A stretch of 64,000 nt of DNA from NCBI RefSeq assembly GCF_000159095.1, contig NZ_GG666297.1, positions 56,946 through 120,945 of the forward strand, given 5' to 3'. Positions 8,690-18,440 of this stretch are shown here, in pieces. Below the pieces are notes generated by a model. The model made no database searches. It saw nothing but the letters and a program-made list of their open reading frames with translations, and was not told the DNA's origin. Within the stretch, counting starts at the first letter, position 1. Every line of letters starts with the position of its first letter. A program made the translations under genes and the position numbers. This DNA comes from Anaerococcus tetradius ATCC 35098. GTDB taxonomy: Bacteria > Bacillota > Clostridia > Tissierellales > Peptoniphilaceae.

Positions 8690-9898
8690 ATGGGAAAACT
8701 TGACAAGAAATCCGAGGATTTATTAAGAGTAATATGTTATGGAATTATCCTATTTTTTGCTTTTTGGTATTTCCCTGTTATCAAGAAGTTATTGGTTCAA
8801 GTTGTTGGTGTGATGGAGCCTTTTATTATAGGCGGGATGATTGCTTATGTGGTTAGTATCCCTATGAATTTCTTTGAAAGGAAATTAGAAGAATACTTTC
8901 CTAATGAAAAATACAAGAAAAAATTCGCAGGATTTTCTTTGGGTATTTCATGTATACTTATTATTTGTGCTTTAATCTTGTTTTTAAATATCCTTATACC
9001 AAGAATCATAACGGTCATATTTTCGTTTTTTAATAGATGGCCGGAATTTATTAGAGAAACCTACGATACCTTAAACAATCACAGCTTAACTAGACCTTAT
9101 GCAGATAAGTTCTATGACTATGTCAACTCCTTTGGCTGGTATGAAGTTAGAAATGCTGTTATGAACTTTATTTCCGGAAAGAAAACTGACCTTTTTAGTT
9201 TTACAACAGGTATTCTAAACTCGGTCGGCTCATCCATCTTTACTATCTTTACGATTATTGTCTTTTCTATTTTTGTCCTAGTTTATAAGAATATGTTAAA
9301 GACAAATGGAACAAGGATTATGTATGCTATCCTAAGTGAAAAGAAGGCAGACTATCTAAATAAGGTATTTTCTCTATCCTATAACACCTTCAAGGATTAT
9401 ATCTTCTCAAGGTTGATAGCTGTTGTTACCCTATCAGGTCTAACTTTCTTGGGAATGTTTATAATGAAAATACCTAATGCTGGAATTATTTCGCTTTTCG
9501 TTGGGGTATCCGACCTAATCCCTATCTTTGGTCCTATTACAGGAGCAGGTCTATCTGCTGTTATTATATTTCTGGAAAGTCCAATCAAGGCCTTAATATT
9601 CGTAATTTATGATGTAATTATCCAACAAATCCAAGAAAATATAATCTATCCAGCCATAGCTGGTGAAAAAATAGGACTTCCAGCAGTTTGGGTGCTTGCC
9701 TCTATTACAATTGGTGGATCGCTTTTTGGCATTTGGGGTATGCTTATAGGTATTCCTGTAGCTTCAGTAATCTATACACTCTTTCATGAGTTTATTGACA
9801 ATAAGCTAAAGGAGAAAAATATTTCTGATGAGATGATAGAAATAAAAAAGAACAAGCAATATACAATAGAGGATATAGATACTCATGAAGTTGACTAG
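8690..9898 (+). CDS. AI-2E family membrane transporter
   Basis: 402-residue polytopic membrane protein of the AI-2E exporter superfamily (YdiK/PerM/YtvI-like). There are about eight membrane segments, a soluble middle region around residues 110-175, and the conserved C-terminal block with SDLIPIFGPITGA and QQIQENIIYPAIAG. AGGAAGGAG precedes the ATG. Family members export various small molecules or act as sodium/proton antiporters, so autoinducer export should not be assumed. Its end overlaps the next gene by 14 bp, so both are probably co-translated. Confidence 0.88.
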   Translation: MGKLDKKSEDLLRVICYGIILFFAFWYFPVIKKLLVQVVGVMEPFIIGGMIAYVVSIPMNFFERKLEEYFPNEKYKKKFAGFSLGISCILIICALILFLNILIPRIITVIFSFFNRWPEFIRETYDTLNNHSLTRPYADKFYDYVNSFGWYEVRNAVMNFISGKKTDLFSFTTGILNSVGSSIFTIFTIIVFSIFVLVYKNMLKTNGTRIMYAILSEKKADYLNKVFSLSYNTFKDYIFSRLIAVVTLSGLTFLGMFIMKIPNAGIISLFVGVSDLIPIFGPITGAGLSAVIIFLESPIKALIFVIYDVIIQQIQENIIYPAIAGEKIGLPAVWVLASITIGGSLFGIWGMLIGIPVASVIYTLFHEFIDNKLKEKNISDEMIEIKKNKQYTIEDIDTHEVD

Positions 9899-10493
9899 AT
9901 CAGAATTTGGAAAATTTGTGCCAGTCGTAGACGCTAACTCAATGTATTATGGCGGTTTTCAAAACTCTCTAGAAAAAAAGGGGGTTGGGAAGTTTTACAG
10001 GGATCGTTCATGTGTAGTTACAGCAATGACTAATGTCTACTTCTATCTCTTTCATAAGGAAAAAATCTTAGACATAGACCTTTACAACGAATATCATTAC
10101 TATTTTTATAGGAGGCTTAGACCCCATGTAAATGGGATAGCCACAGTAAAATCCCTAGATAGGAGACTTAATAGGGTCAGGGATGATATGGCTATTAAAC
10201 TTTCATCAAAGACCTTGACTGAAACTTTGATAAACAGAAGACCCCTAGCTAGGAAGATCGACTTCATAGAAGAAGCTCTAGCTAATGATAGTCCGCCCAT
10301 AATCATAAACTGGTTATCAAAAGATATAGAAGTAATGCGTCATCATGGTGTGTGTATCACTGAGCTTAATAGGCTAGGCGATAAGCATGAAGTAGTTGTA
10401 TCCAGTTGGGGAAGAATTTATAGATTTTTCCTAGAGGACTTCCAAAAACAAGCAAGAACTTATAGTGGTTTAATTTATTTTAAGGAGAGATAA
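9885..10493 (+). CDS. Unknown protein, possibly cysteine-peptidase-like
   Basis: 202 residues, no signal peptide or membrane segment. I do not recognise the family with confidence. Three features recall the papain/C39-like fold: a Cys followed by helix in DRSCVVTAMTN (about residue 46), a His in MRHHGVCITEL (about residue 147), and a polar residue before Trp in VVSSWGRIYRF (about residue 169), with a strand-rich C-terminus. The usual Asn/Asp is a Ser here, so activity is uncertain. The start overlaps the end of the AI-2E gene and the stop codon touches the malQ start, so it sits inside a tightly packed operon. Confidence 0.6.
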   Translation: MKLTRSEFGKFVPVVDANSMYYGGFQNSLEKKGVGKFYRDRSCVVTAMTNVYFYLFHKEKILDIDLYNEYHYYFYRRLRPHVNGIATVKSLDRRLNRVRDDMAIKLSSKTLTETLINRRPLARKIDFIEEALANDSPPIIINWLSKDIEVMRHHGVCITELNRLGDKHEVVVSSWGRIYRFFLEDFQKQARTYSGLIYFKER

Positions 10494-12016
10494 TGCAAAA
10501 ACAAGCAAGACTCAGCAGAGGAAATGGAGTTATCCTACCAATTTTCTCCATTCCTTCTAATTATGGTATAGGAACTTTCGGCAAAAAAGCCTACCAAGCA
10601 GTCGATTTTATAGCCGATTCAGCTATTAAGTATTGGCAAATCTTACCCCTAGGGCAAACTTCCTATGGTGATAGCCCCTACCAATCATTCTCATCTTTTG
10701 CTGGCAACCCTTACTTTATCGACTTGGATATGCTAATAGAAGATGGTCTTTTGGAAAAAGAGGAGCTAGAAAATCTTAATTTTGGCGATAATAAAAGATA
10801 TGTAGACTATGGCATCCAATACAATCTACGCTACAGAATCTTGGAAAAGGCCTATGATAAGGCAAAAGACCTAAAGGCTACAGAAATTGCAGCATTCAGA
10901 AAAGAAGAAAGTGAATGGATTGAAGATTATGCTCTCTTTATGGCTATCAAAAGAGAGAAATTTGATGTAAGTTGGCTAGAATGGGATGATGAACTTAAAA
11001 ATAGGGACAAGAAGGCTTTAGCGGAATTTAAGAAGAAAAACGAAGATACGATAGGCTTTTATGTTTTTATCCAATATGAATTTTTCAAACAATGGAAGAA
11101 GCTTAAAGAATATGCTAACAGGAAAAGAATTAAAATCATTGGAGATTTGCCTATCTATGTAGCTATGGATTCTTGCGATGCTTGGGTTAACTCTAACATT
11201 CTAAAACTTGATCCAGATACTAAAGAGCCTTTGATAGTTGGAGGTGCTCCACCAGATGCTTACTCGGAAGATGGTCAACTTTGGGGCAATCCTGTTTACG
11301 ACTGGGAAAAAGTAGGAGCAAGCGATTATGATTTTTGGATAAAAAGGATAGGAGCTTGCCTAAGGCTTTATGATATTCTAAGGCTTGATCACTTTAGAGG
11401 TTTTGAAGCCTACTATGCTATACCAGCTACTGACGATAATGCTAGATATGGCAAGTGGGAAAAAGGAAAGCCTTATGAGCTATTTGATAAGATAATCAAA
11501 ACCTTCCCAGATGCCTTGTTTATAGCAGAAGACCTTGGATATATCACAAAAGAAGTAGATGATTTAAAGAATCACTACAACTTCCCTGGCATGAATGTAA
11601 TCCAATTTGCCTTTGGAGAAAACTTCGACAGCAATTACCTACCTCACAACTATGTCAGAAACTCAGTTGTCTATTCTTCAACCCACGACTCCGATACCCT
11701 TCAAGGATTTTTGGATGTAGCTGATGAAGATTTGACAAAGTTAGTTGATAAGTATTTTGGCCTAGAAGATGGTGATGATAAGCTTTGGAAGATAAACAGA
11801 GCTCTTATGGCATCAGTTTCTGATATAGCAATGTTTGAAATACAAGACTTTTTGGGTTATGGTAATGATGCTAAGATTAATAGCCCTTCAACTCTCGGTA
11901 ATAACTGGAAGTGGAGGAGCATTGATGAAGATTATGATGAAAAATTAGCGAAAAGAATAAAAGAAATGTCAAAAATTTATGGGAGATATGATAATGGACA
12001 AATTGAAAAAGAATAA
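10493..12016 (+). CDS. malQ: 4-alpha-glucanotransferase (amylomaltase)
   Basis: Transfers alpha-1,4-glucan segments between maltodextrins; GH77. The 507-residue length is normal. The N-terminal motif LPIFSIPSNYGIGTFG and LGQTSYGDSPYQSFSSFAGNP are typical. Predicted catalytic residues are nucleophile Asp299 (LRLDHFRG), acid/base Glu346 (AEDLG) and Asp399 (HDSDT). GGAGAG precedes the ATG. The next gene, glycogen phosphorylase, starts inside its 3' end, so the pair forms a glycogen/maltodextrin breakdown unit. Confidence 0.96.
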   Translation: MQKQARLSRGNGVILPIFSIPSNYGIGTFGKKAYQAVDFIADSAIKYWQILPLGQTSYGDSPYQSFSSFAGNPYFIDLDMLIEDGLLEKEELENLNFGDNKRYVDYGIQYNLRYRILEKAYDKAKDLKATEIAAFRKEESEWIEDYALFMAIKREKFDVSWLEWDDELKNRDKKALAEFKKKNEDTIGFYVFIQYEFFKQWKKLKEYANRKRIKIIGDLPIYVAMDSCDAWVNSNILKLDPDTKEPLIVGGAPPDAYSEDGQLWGNPVYDWEKVGASDYDFWIKRIGACLRLYDILRLDHFRGFEAYYAIPATDDNARYGKWEKGKPYELFDKIIKTFPDALFIAEDLGYITKEVDDLKNHYNFPGMNVIQFAFGENFDSNYLPHNYVRNSVVYSSTHDSDTLQGFLDVADEDLTKLVDKYFGLEDGDDKLWKINRALMASVSDIAMFEIQDFLGYGNDAKINSPSTLGNNWKWRSIDEDYDEKLAKRIKEMSKIYGRYDNGQIEKE

Positions 12017-14378
12017 GTTTATTGAAAACTACATCGAAAACTTGCAAAGAATTACCCTCAAATCTTTTGAGGATACATCTGATAAGGATAGATACGATGC
12101 CTTATGTGATTCTATCATGGAGCTAATCAACGAAGAGTGGAGAGATTGCAAGAGAAAAACTAGAAACCAAAGAAAGGCTTACTATTTTTCAGCAGAATTC
12201 TTAATAGGTAGGTCTTTAGGTAACAACCTAATCAACCTAGGAATCTATGATGAAGTAAAAGAACTTCTTAGCGAAATAGGCATAGACTTTGAAGCTATCG
12301 AAAACTACGAAGATGACGCAGCCCTAGGTAATGGTGGACTTGGAAGACTTGCGGCTTGCTTTATGGACTCTGCTGCAACCCAAGGTCTTAACCTAGTAGG
12401 TTATGGGGTTAGATACAGAGAAGGAATCTTCAAACAAAAAATCGAAGAAGGCTTCCAAGTTGAACATGGTGATAGCTGGATTAAGGATGGAGATGGTTGG
12501 TCAATCAGAGTAGACTCCGATGCTAAAATCGTAAGATTTAGAGACCAACAAGTTAAGGCTGTTCCATTCGATATGCCAGTAGTTGGTTTTGAAAATGGTG
12601 TAGTAAATACCCTAAGACTATGGCAATCTGAGCCATTCGAAGAATTTGACTTTGCTAAGTTTAACAACTACGAATACGACGAGGCGGTAAGTGAGAAAAA
12701 CCGTGCAGAAGATATAACAAGAGTATTATATCCTAATGATATGCAAAGAGCTGGTAAGGTTCTAAGACTTAAACAACAATACTTCTTCTGCTCAGCATCT
12801 ATCCAAGATATGGTAGAAAAATACAAAAACGACTATCCAGAAGACCTCAAGTTTGAAAATTTCAGCAAGTATCATGTTATCCAACTTAACGATACCCACC
12901 CAATTATAGCTATACCTGAACTAATCAGAGTTCTAGTTGACGAAAATGGAATCTTCTTTGAAGATGCCCTAGCTATAACAAGAAAAGTCTTCGCCTTTAC
13001 CAACCACACTGTCCTTCAAGAAGCTCTTGAAAGATGGGATAAGGACATCATGCTTGAAGTAAATCCAAGATGTCTTGAAATAATTGAAAAAATCAACGAT
13101 ATCTTAGTTGATGAATTTAAGGCTAAGGGATATTCAGACGACCAAATCGACCCATACAGAATTGATAGATTTGAACAAATTCACATGGCTAACCTCGCAA
13201 TTTATGTAGGATTTTCAGTAAATGGTGTAGCTGCCCTTCATACAGAAATCCTAAAAGACGATACCTTTAAACACTGGTATAAGCTAAGACCTGAAATGTT
13301 TAACAACAAAACTAACGGTATCACTCCAAGAAGATGGCTAGTTTACTCAAATAGAGAACTATCAAGCTTCATCACAGGAAAACTTGGTACAGAAGATTGG
13401 AAATATCAACTAGACCTCCTTAAAGGTCTTGAAAAATACGCCGATGATGAAAAAGTCCTAGAAGAATTGTGGAATATCAAACAAACAAAGAAAAATGAAC
13501 TTGCTAGATATATCCTAGAAAAAGAAGGAATCAAGATTGATCCAAAATCAATATTCGACATTCAAATCAAGAGAATCCACGAATATAAGAGACAACACCT
13601 TAACATCCTTCACATAATCTACCTCTACCACAAACTAAAGAAAAATCCAGACATGGAATTTACCCCAACAACCTTTATCTTTGGTGGTAAGGCTGCCCCA
13701 GGATACTTTAGAGCCAAGGGTATGATTAAACTTGCCAATGAAGTAGCAAGAGTTGTAAATGCTGATCCTGACGTAAACAAAAAGCTAAAGGTAATCTTTG
13801 TAGAGAACTACAGGGTAACTTATGCAGAAAAACTCTTCCCAGCAGCAGATATTTCTGAGCAAATTTCTACAGCAGGAAAAGAAGCATCTGGTACAGGAAA
13901 TATGAAGTTCATGTTAAATGGTGCCCTAACTCTAGGTACTCTTGATGGAGCAAACATCGAAATCTTTGAGCATGCTGGAGAAGAAAACAACTACAGGTTT
14001 GGTGCGACAGTAGAAGAGCTAAACGAAATCATGGATACCTATAATCCAGTAGAATTCTACTCAAAAGACCCTGACATCAAAGACGTAGTAGACAGTCTAG
14101 TAAGTGGAGAATTTAAGGATAATGAATCATATATGTTCCTAGATATCTACAACGAACTAATCAAGCCACAAGAAGGTCAAAGAGGAGATACTTACTTCCT
14201 CCTAAAAGATTTCAAGGCTTATGCAAAGGCTCACGAGAAAGTAAATAGAGAATACAAGAATAAGATGGAATGGTCAAGAAAATGTCTAATCAACATTGCT
14301 AACGCAGGATTCTTCTCATCAGATAGAACTATCCTTGACTATGCAAATGACATTTGGAAAATCGATCAAAACAGATAA
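11994..14378 (+). CDS. glgP: Glycogen/maltodextrin phosphorylase
   Basis: Releases glucose 1-phosphate from alpha-1,4-glucans using phosphate and pyridoxal phosphate; GT35. From the ATG at 11994 it has 794 residues. This start was chosen because GGGAGAT lies six bases upstream; ATGs at 11979 and 11988 have no spacing for that site. The pyridoxal-phosphate lysine is predicted at Lys638 in EASGTGNMKFMLNGA. GNGGLGRLAACF and QLNDTHP are also family hallmarks. It overlaps malQ by 23 bp. The product, glucose 1-phosphate, would enter glycolysis. Confidence 0.96.
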   Translation: MDKLKKNKFIENYIENLQRITLKSFEDTSDKDRYDALCDSIMELINEEWRDCKRKTRNQRKAYYFSAEFLIGRSLGNNLINLGIYDEVKELLSEIGIDFEAIENYEDDAALGNGGLGRLAACFMDSAATQGLNLVGYGVRYREGIFKQKIEEGFQVEHGDSWIKDGDGWSIRVDSDAKIVRFRDQQVKAVPFDMPVVGFENGVVNTLRLWQSEPFEEFDFAKFNNYEYDEAVSEKNRAEDITRVLYPNDMQRAGKVLRLKQQYFFCSASIQDMVEKYKNDYPEDLKFENFSKYHVIQLNDTHPIIAIPELIRVLVDENGIFFEDALAITRKVFAFTNHTVLQEALERWDKDIMLEVNPRCLEIIEKINDILVDEFKAKGYSDDQIDPYRIDRFEQIHMANLAIYVGFSVNGVAALHTEILKDDTFKHWYKLRPEMFNNKTNGITPRRWLVYSNRELSSFITGKLGTEDWKYQLDLLKGLEKYADDEKVLEELWNIKQTKKNELARYILEKEGIKIDPKSIFDIQIKRIHEYKRQHLNILHIIYLYHKLKKNPDMEFTPTTFIFGGKAAPGYFRAKGMIKLANEVARVVNADPDVNKKLKVIFVENYRVTYAEKLFPAADISEQISTAGKEASGTGNMKFMLNGALTLGTLDGANIEIFEHAGEENNYRFGATVEELNEIMDTYNPVEFYSKDPDIKDVVDSLVSGEFKDNESYMFLDIYNELIKPQEGQRGDTYFLLKDFKAYAKAHEKVNREYKNKMEWSRKCLINIANAGFFSSDRTILDYANDIWKIDQNR

Positions 14379-14380
14379 AT

Positions 14381-15172
14381 ATGAATGCAGAAAGCATATT
14401 TGGATTATTGATACCATTTATAGGCACAAGCGCTGGCGCCGCTTGTGTCTATATAATGCGTGATCAATTAAATGAAAAAGTACAAAAAGGTCTGTCGGGT
14501 TTTGCAGCAGGAGTAATGGTTGCGGCAAGCGTTTGGTCACTCCTAATACCTGCCATGGATATGGTAGAGGCGATGAAAAGGATGGCTTGGCTTCCAGCAA
14601 GTACTGGCTTCATAGTTGGAATAATCTTCCTACTATTCCTGGACTCAGTAATCCCTCACCAACATATAGACTCAGACTCACCAGAAGGTTTAAATAGCGA
14701 AAGTCTAAGAAAAACAACCATGATGGTCTTGGCAGTTGTGATACATAACATTCCAGAGGGAATGGCAGTAGGAGTATCCTTCGCAGGAGCGATTTATGGA
14801 CATGGCACAGTAACTATGGCAGGTGCTATGGTCTTAGCCCTAGGCATTGCTATCCAAAACTTCCCGGAAGGAGCTATAATTTCCATGCCCCTAAAGGCAG
14901 TAGGAGTTAACAAGCACAAGGCCTTTGTTTATGGTGTCCTTTCAGGGGCAGTAGAGCCTATAGCAGCGGTAATTACAATCATCCTATCAGGAGTAATGAT
15001 TCCAATTCTACCCTACCTCCTTAGCTTTGCAGCAGGAGCTATGTTTTATGTAGTAGTAGAAGAACTTATACCAGAAGCAACAGGAGAAGGAAAAGCCCAC
15101 ACCAATGTTGGAACCCTTGGTTTTTCCGCAGGTTTTGTAGTGATGATGATTTTAGATGTAATGCTTGGATAG
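14381..15172 (+). CDS. ZIP family metal transporter
   Basis: Membrane transporter for zinc or other divalent metals, GufA/ZupT-like. From the ATG at 14381 it has 263 residues and about eight membrane helices. The metal-site motifs are clear: VIHNIPEGMAVGVSFAGA in the fourth helix and IQNFPEGAIISMPL in the fifth, plus VEELIPEA near the C-terminus. An in-frame TTG at 14354 inside glgP is a weaker start. No clear ribosome site is seen, so translation may be coupled to glgP, whose stop is only two bases upstream. Its link to glycogen metabolism is unclear. Confidence 0.9.
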   Translation: MNAESIFGLLIPFIGTSAGAACVYIMRDQLNEKVQKGLSGFAAGVMVAASVWSLLIPAMDMVEAMKRMAWLPASTGFIVGIIFLLFLDSVIPHQHIDSDSPEGLNSESLRKTTMMVLAVVIHNIPEGMAVGVSFAGAIYGHGTVTMAGAMVLALGIAIQNFPEGAIISMPLKAVGVNKHKAFVYGVLSGAVEPIAAVITIILSGVMIPILPYLLSFAAGAMFYVVVEELIPEATGEGKAHTNVGTLGFSAGFVVMMILDVMLG

Positions 15173-15196
15173 ATGAATTATCCTAAGAATATAATC

Positions 15197-15245
15197 ATAG
15201 CCCAAGGCTTAGATTAATTTTTAAGCCAGGGGCTATTTTTGATTT
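15197..15245 (+). terminator. Rho-independent terminator
   Basis: ATAGCCCAAGGCTTA pairs with TAAGCCAGGGGCTAT around an 11-base loop, followed by TTTTGATTTT. It ends the AI-2E to ZIP transcription unit. Confidence 0.8.
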
Positions 15246-15381
15246 TAAATAAGTTTTTAAAATTTATCTTGATCTAAGCTAATATATTTTATGAGGGTAA
15301 AATAAGTCTATGTAAGGATTTTTGCTTGTAGTTTTTCTAGTATTAGAAAAGCTTTGATAAATGTTTGTGGATTTTTAAAAT

Positions 15382-16488
15382 ATGAGTTATAAAAAAATTT
15401 TACTGAGCCTACTTTTTTCCTTGCTACTTATAGCTGGTATTAAAGATGGGGATAAAGACAGCTTTGGGTCTGTCGAGGCAGGCTCTGTTAAGGATCATAG
15501 AGAAATTAACAAGAAGGAAAAGCTTGGGCAAACTAATAATAATCAAAAAAAGCTCGAAGAAGACGAAGAAGCTTTGTCAAAGCTTCGCTCCAAGGCCATA
15601 GAAGAGCTTGGCGGGCTTAAATTTTTGGATGGAAAAAGCCTCATAGCTTATACTTCGGCTATATATTCTAAAAAAGACCCCAAGGAGATTGAAAATATAA
15701 TTGGCCAAGCAAAAAAGGCTAATGATAAATCTAGGAAAGAAAAGGAAGATGCCTTTATGATAGATCTTCATTATCAAAAGGCGAAAGTAGTAAAAATAGT
15801 TGATGGAGATACCCTAGTGGTCGATTTGAAGGGAAAGACTTATAAGCTTAGGATGATTGGAATTGATACACCTGAAACCAAGCACCCCTACAAAGACGTG
15901 GAATTTTTTGGCTTAGAAGCATCTCGATTTACTAAAGAAAATCTAGACAATGTAGAAGTCTATCTAGAAAAGGACGTATCAGAGATTGACAGATACCAAA
16001 GACTTTTAAGATATGTATGGCTAAAGCTACCAAAAGATCCAGAAAATCCAAGCTATGAGGAAATAAAAAATCAAAGCTTTAATGGCATCCTCCTAAAAGA
16101 AGGCTACGCCAAGGCTTCAACCTTTCCTCCAGATGTTAAATATAGCGAATATTTTTATAAGATAGAAAAAGAAGCGAGAGATGAATCTAGGGGTTTGTGG
16201 AATGAAGGGCTAAGAAAGGCTTTTGAAGAGAAAAAATTAACTGGAAGCGATAAATTAGGGACTGGAAAGAAAAAAGGCAAATGGCTTCAGACTGCTAAGA
16301 AAATAACTAGGGGCAATAGAACTTATCTAGCAGATACGACCGACGGGCCAATAAAAGCTAACAAGAAATCTGGCAAGTACCATGTTAGGGGGCAGAAGGG
16401 TTACAATAAGATATCTGTTGATAATGTCGAGTGGTTCGATTCAGAAGAAGAAGCAGAAAAAGCTGGCTATGTTAAAGCCAAAAGATAA
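15382..16488 (+). CDS. Secreted thermonuclease-family nuclease with C-terminal sunset-like domain
   Basis: 368 residues. An N-terminal hydrophobic stretch (about residues 5-20) looks like a signal peptide or anchor; there is no cysteine for lipidation. A charged helical region follows (about 45-125), then a staphylococcal-nuclease domain (about 133-275). The catalytic set is complete: Arg157, Glu165 and Arg207 correspond to Arg35, Glu43 and Arg87 of the S. aureus enzyme, and Asp143/Asp162 would bind calcium. The last 70 residues (IKANKKSGKYH to WFDSEEEAEKAGY) resemble the small Ada-like domain often called sunset, found on secreted nucleases. The ribosome site is weak. Probably degrades extracellular DNA and RNA. 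Confidence 0.88.
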   Translation: MSYKKILLSLLFSLLLIAGIKDGDKDSFGSVEAGSVKDHREINKKEKLGQTNNNQKKLEEDEEALSKLRSKAIEELGGLKFLDGKSLIAYTSAIYSKKDPKEIENIIGQAKKANDKSRKEKEDAFMIDLHYQKAKVVKIVDGDTLVVDLKGKTYKLRMIGIDTPETKHPYKDVEFFGLEASRFTKENLDNVEVYLEKDVSEIDRYQRLLRYVWLKLPKDPENPSYEEIKNQSFNGILLKEGYAKASTFPPDVKYSEYFYKIEKEARDESRGLWNEGLRKAFEEKKLTGSDKLGTGKKKGKWLQTAKKITRGNRTYLADTTDGPIKANKKSGKYHVRGQKGYNKISVDNVEWFDSEEEAEKAGYVKAKR

Positions 16489-16496
16489 TCTTAATT

Positions 16497-16533
16497 AAAA
16501 GAGTGGGATTTACATTAAATCTTACTCTTTTTT
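16497..16533 (+). terminator. Rho-independent terminator
   Basis: AAAGAGTGGGATTTA, loop, TAAATCTTACTCTTTTTT, with one G-T pair. Directly after the nuclease gene. Confidence 0.8.
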
Positions 16534-16627
16534 AATAATCATAAGTTATGTAGGCAATTTTATTGAGTTAATCTTAGTTAGTTAAGCTTTATTAGATTAG
16601 AACTTGATGGGATAAAAAGTATAAAAA

Positions 16628-16681
16628 TCCTCCTTCTTCCTACAAAAAAACTTCCAAAACAGTACATTAATAAAAGGAGGA
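16628..16681 (+). promoter_or_regulatory. Possible Shine-Dalgarno-sequestering stem before cdaA
   Basis: TCCTCCTT at 16628-16635 is an exact 8-base complement of AAGGAGGA at 16674-16681, the ribosome site of cdaA. The 38-base loop is A-rich. If it forms, the stem would hide the ribosome site. This is a sequence observation only. Confidence 0.35.
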
Positions 16682-16684
16682 AGT

Positions 16685-17518
16685 ATGAATTTTTTGGAAA
16701 ATATTATTACATCTTTGATGTTAATTCGAGTTACAGATATTATTGATATCGCAATTATAGCCTATGTTATTTATAAACTTTTTTCACTTTTAAGAAATAC
16801 TAGGGCTGAGCAAGTTCTAAAAGGACTTATTTTTGTACTTATCTTTGCTTCTATTGCTGACTTATTAAATTTGAATACAGTTTCCTGGGTAATGAATCAG
16901 TTCTTGACTGTAGCCCTCGTCTTTATCATAGTTGTCTTTCAACCTGAGCTTAGAAGTGCTCTAGAAAGGCTTGGTAGGGGCAGGAGTCTTTTTTCAAATG
17001 ATAAAATTCAAAGAGATGAGAGAAGTATAAATGAGTTGGTTTCAGCTATGAGTTCTCTTTCTAGGCAAAAAATAGGCGCCCTAGTTGTCCTCGAGCGTGA
17101 GGTAGGACTTGCTGATATTATAGAAAGTGGAACTAAGCTTGATGCTGATATTTCAAGCGAGCTATTGATTAATATTTTTATCCCAAACACCCCCCTTCAC
17201 GATGGGGCAGTAATTATTAGGAAAAATACCATTGCGGCAGCAGCCTGTTACTTGCCTTTGTCATCTTCTAACACAATCTCCAAGGAGCTTGGTACAAGAC
17301 ATAGGGCAGCTATTGGAATTTCTGAAAAAAGCGATTGCCTAGTTGTTATCGTTTCAGAAGAAACTGGAAATATTTCTGTTGCAGAGAATGGAAAAATCAA
17401 CAGATATTTTGATGAAGAGTCTCTAAGAATCAGACTAAAAAATGACCTAGTAAATAATGAAACAATTGCTAGTGCCATCAAGCAAAAGAAGGGAGAGGCT
17501 AATGAAAAAGAAAAATGA
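16685..17518 (+). CDS. cdaA: Diadenylate cyclase CdaA
   Basis: Makes cyclic di-AMP from two ATP at the membrane. The 277 residues comprise three N-terminal membrane helices (to about residue 85) and a DAC domain. The active-site motifs are present: Asp173-Gly-Ala in LHDGAVII and Arg205-His-Arg in TRHRAAIG. A strong AAAGGAGG ribosome site lies six bases upstream and may be masked by a stem. The regulator gene cdaR starts inside its 3' end, the usual cdaA-cdaR order. The third usual member, glmM, is not here. Confidence 0.96.
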   Translation: MNFLENIITSLMLIRVTDIIDIAIIAYVIYKLFSLLRNTRAEQVLKGLIFVLIFASIADLLNLNTVSWVMNQFLTVALVFIIVVFQPELRSALERLGRGRSLFSNDKIQRDERSINELVSAMSSLSRQKIGALVVLEREVGLADIIESGTKLDADISSELLINIFIPNTPLHDGAVIIRKNTIAAAACYLPLSSSNTISKELGTRHRAAIGISEKSDCLVVIVSEETGNISVAENGKINRYFDEESLRIRLKNDLVNNETIASAIKQKKGEANEKEK

Positions 17519-18440
17519 TACTCAACTTATCATCCTATCAGTCCTTCTAGCTATTGTAATGTGGGCTTTTGTTATCACATCTACCAATCCTTCTGTTAGC
17601 AGGACTTTCAGAAATGTACCTATACTAGTAGAACATAAGGATGAGCTTGAAGCCAAGGGCTATACTATAATAGGTCTTGATGAAGTCGGAAATGTCAATA
17701 TCAGAGTTGAAGGTTCTAGAAGCAAGATTATAGGAATAAAGCAACATGATATCCAAGCGAGCATAGATGTCCTAAATGTCAAAGAAGGGATTCAATCAGT
17801 TGATGTAAAGGTAGATGCTCCAAGTGGGGTAAATATTTCTCTAATAGATCCAAATGATATAAATATAAATGTCCAAAAGATAGTAGAAAAAACAATTCCA
17901 GTTAACCTAGTCATAAAAGATAGTCTAAAAGATGGGAAGTCTGTAGAAGTCAACGAACAATCCTTAAAGGAAATAAAGGTAAGAGGACCTGCCTCTGAGA
18001 TTAATAAAATAGATAGGGTAGATGCTATAATTGATGATGCCAACTATCTTGACGGAAAGATGCACAATCTAGCCATCCACGTCTTGGATAAGGCGGGTAA
18101 GGAAGTTAATAATGTTGATAAATCAGCTGATGATATCAATGTATCCTTTACAGTAGCAGAAACAAAGTCTGTAAAAATTAGACTAAATACTTATGGAGAA
18201 GTTGCTGATGGCTACGAGATTAAAAATGCTATGGTTTCTCCATCTGATTGCGTTCTAAAGGGCAATGGACAAGTTCTTAAAGAGATTGATGAAGTTACAA
18301 CCTTCCCTGTCAATGTATCAAATCTAAAGTCAAACAAAACAGGGGAAGTAAGGCTAAATTTAGCCGAAGGAGTAACCCTTTATGACGGTTCTAATCCAGT
18401 CAACTACAAGATTGAAGTAAACAAAAAAGACAGACAATGA
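17502..18440 (+). CDS. cdaR: CdaR, YbbR-domain regulator of CdaA
   Basis: Membrane-anchored partner that modulates diadenylate cyclase. The ATG at 17502 has GGGAGAGG just upstream and overlaps cdaA by 17 bp; 312 residues. One N-terminal membrane helix (about residues 8-26) with a NPSVSRTFRNVPI segment is followed by three or four beta-rich YbbR repeats outside the membrane, each with patterns such as VNIRVEGSRSKI and LKEIKVRGPASEI. The next gene starts at its stop codon (ATGA overlap). Confidence 0.92.
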   Translation: MKKKNDTQLIILSVLLAIVMWAFVITSTNPSVSRTFRNVPILVEHKDELEAKGYTIIGLDEVGNVNIRVEGSRSKIIGIKQHDIQASIDVLNVKEGIQSVDVKVDAPSGVNISLIDPNDININVQKIVEKTIPVNLVIKDSLKDGKSVEVNEQSLKEIKVRGPASEINKIDRVDAIIDDANYLDGKMHNLAIHVLDKAGKEVNNVDKSADDINVSFTVAETKSVKIRLNTYGEVADGYEIKNAMVSPSDCVLKGNGQVLKEIDEVTTFPVNVSNLKSNKTGEVRLNLAEGVTLYDGSNPVNYKIEVNKKDRQ

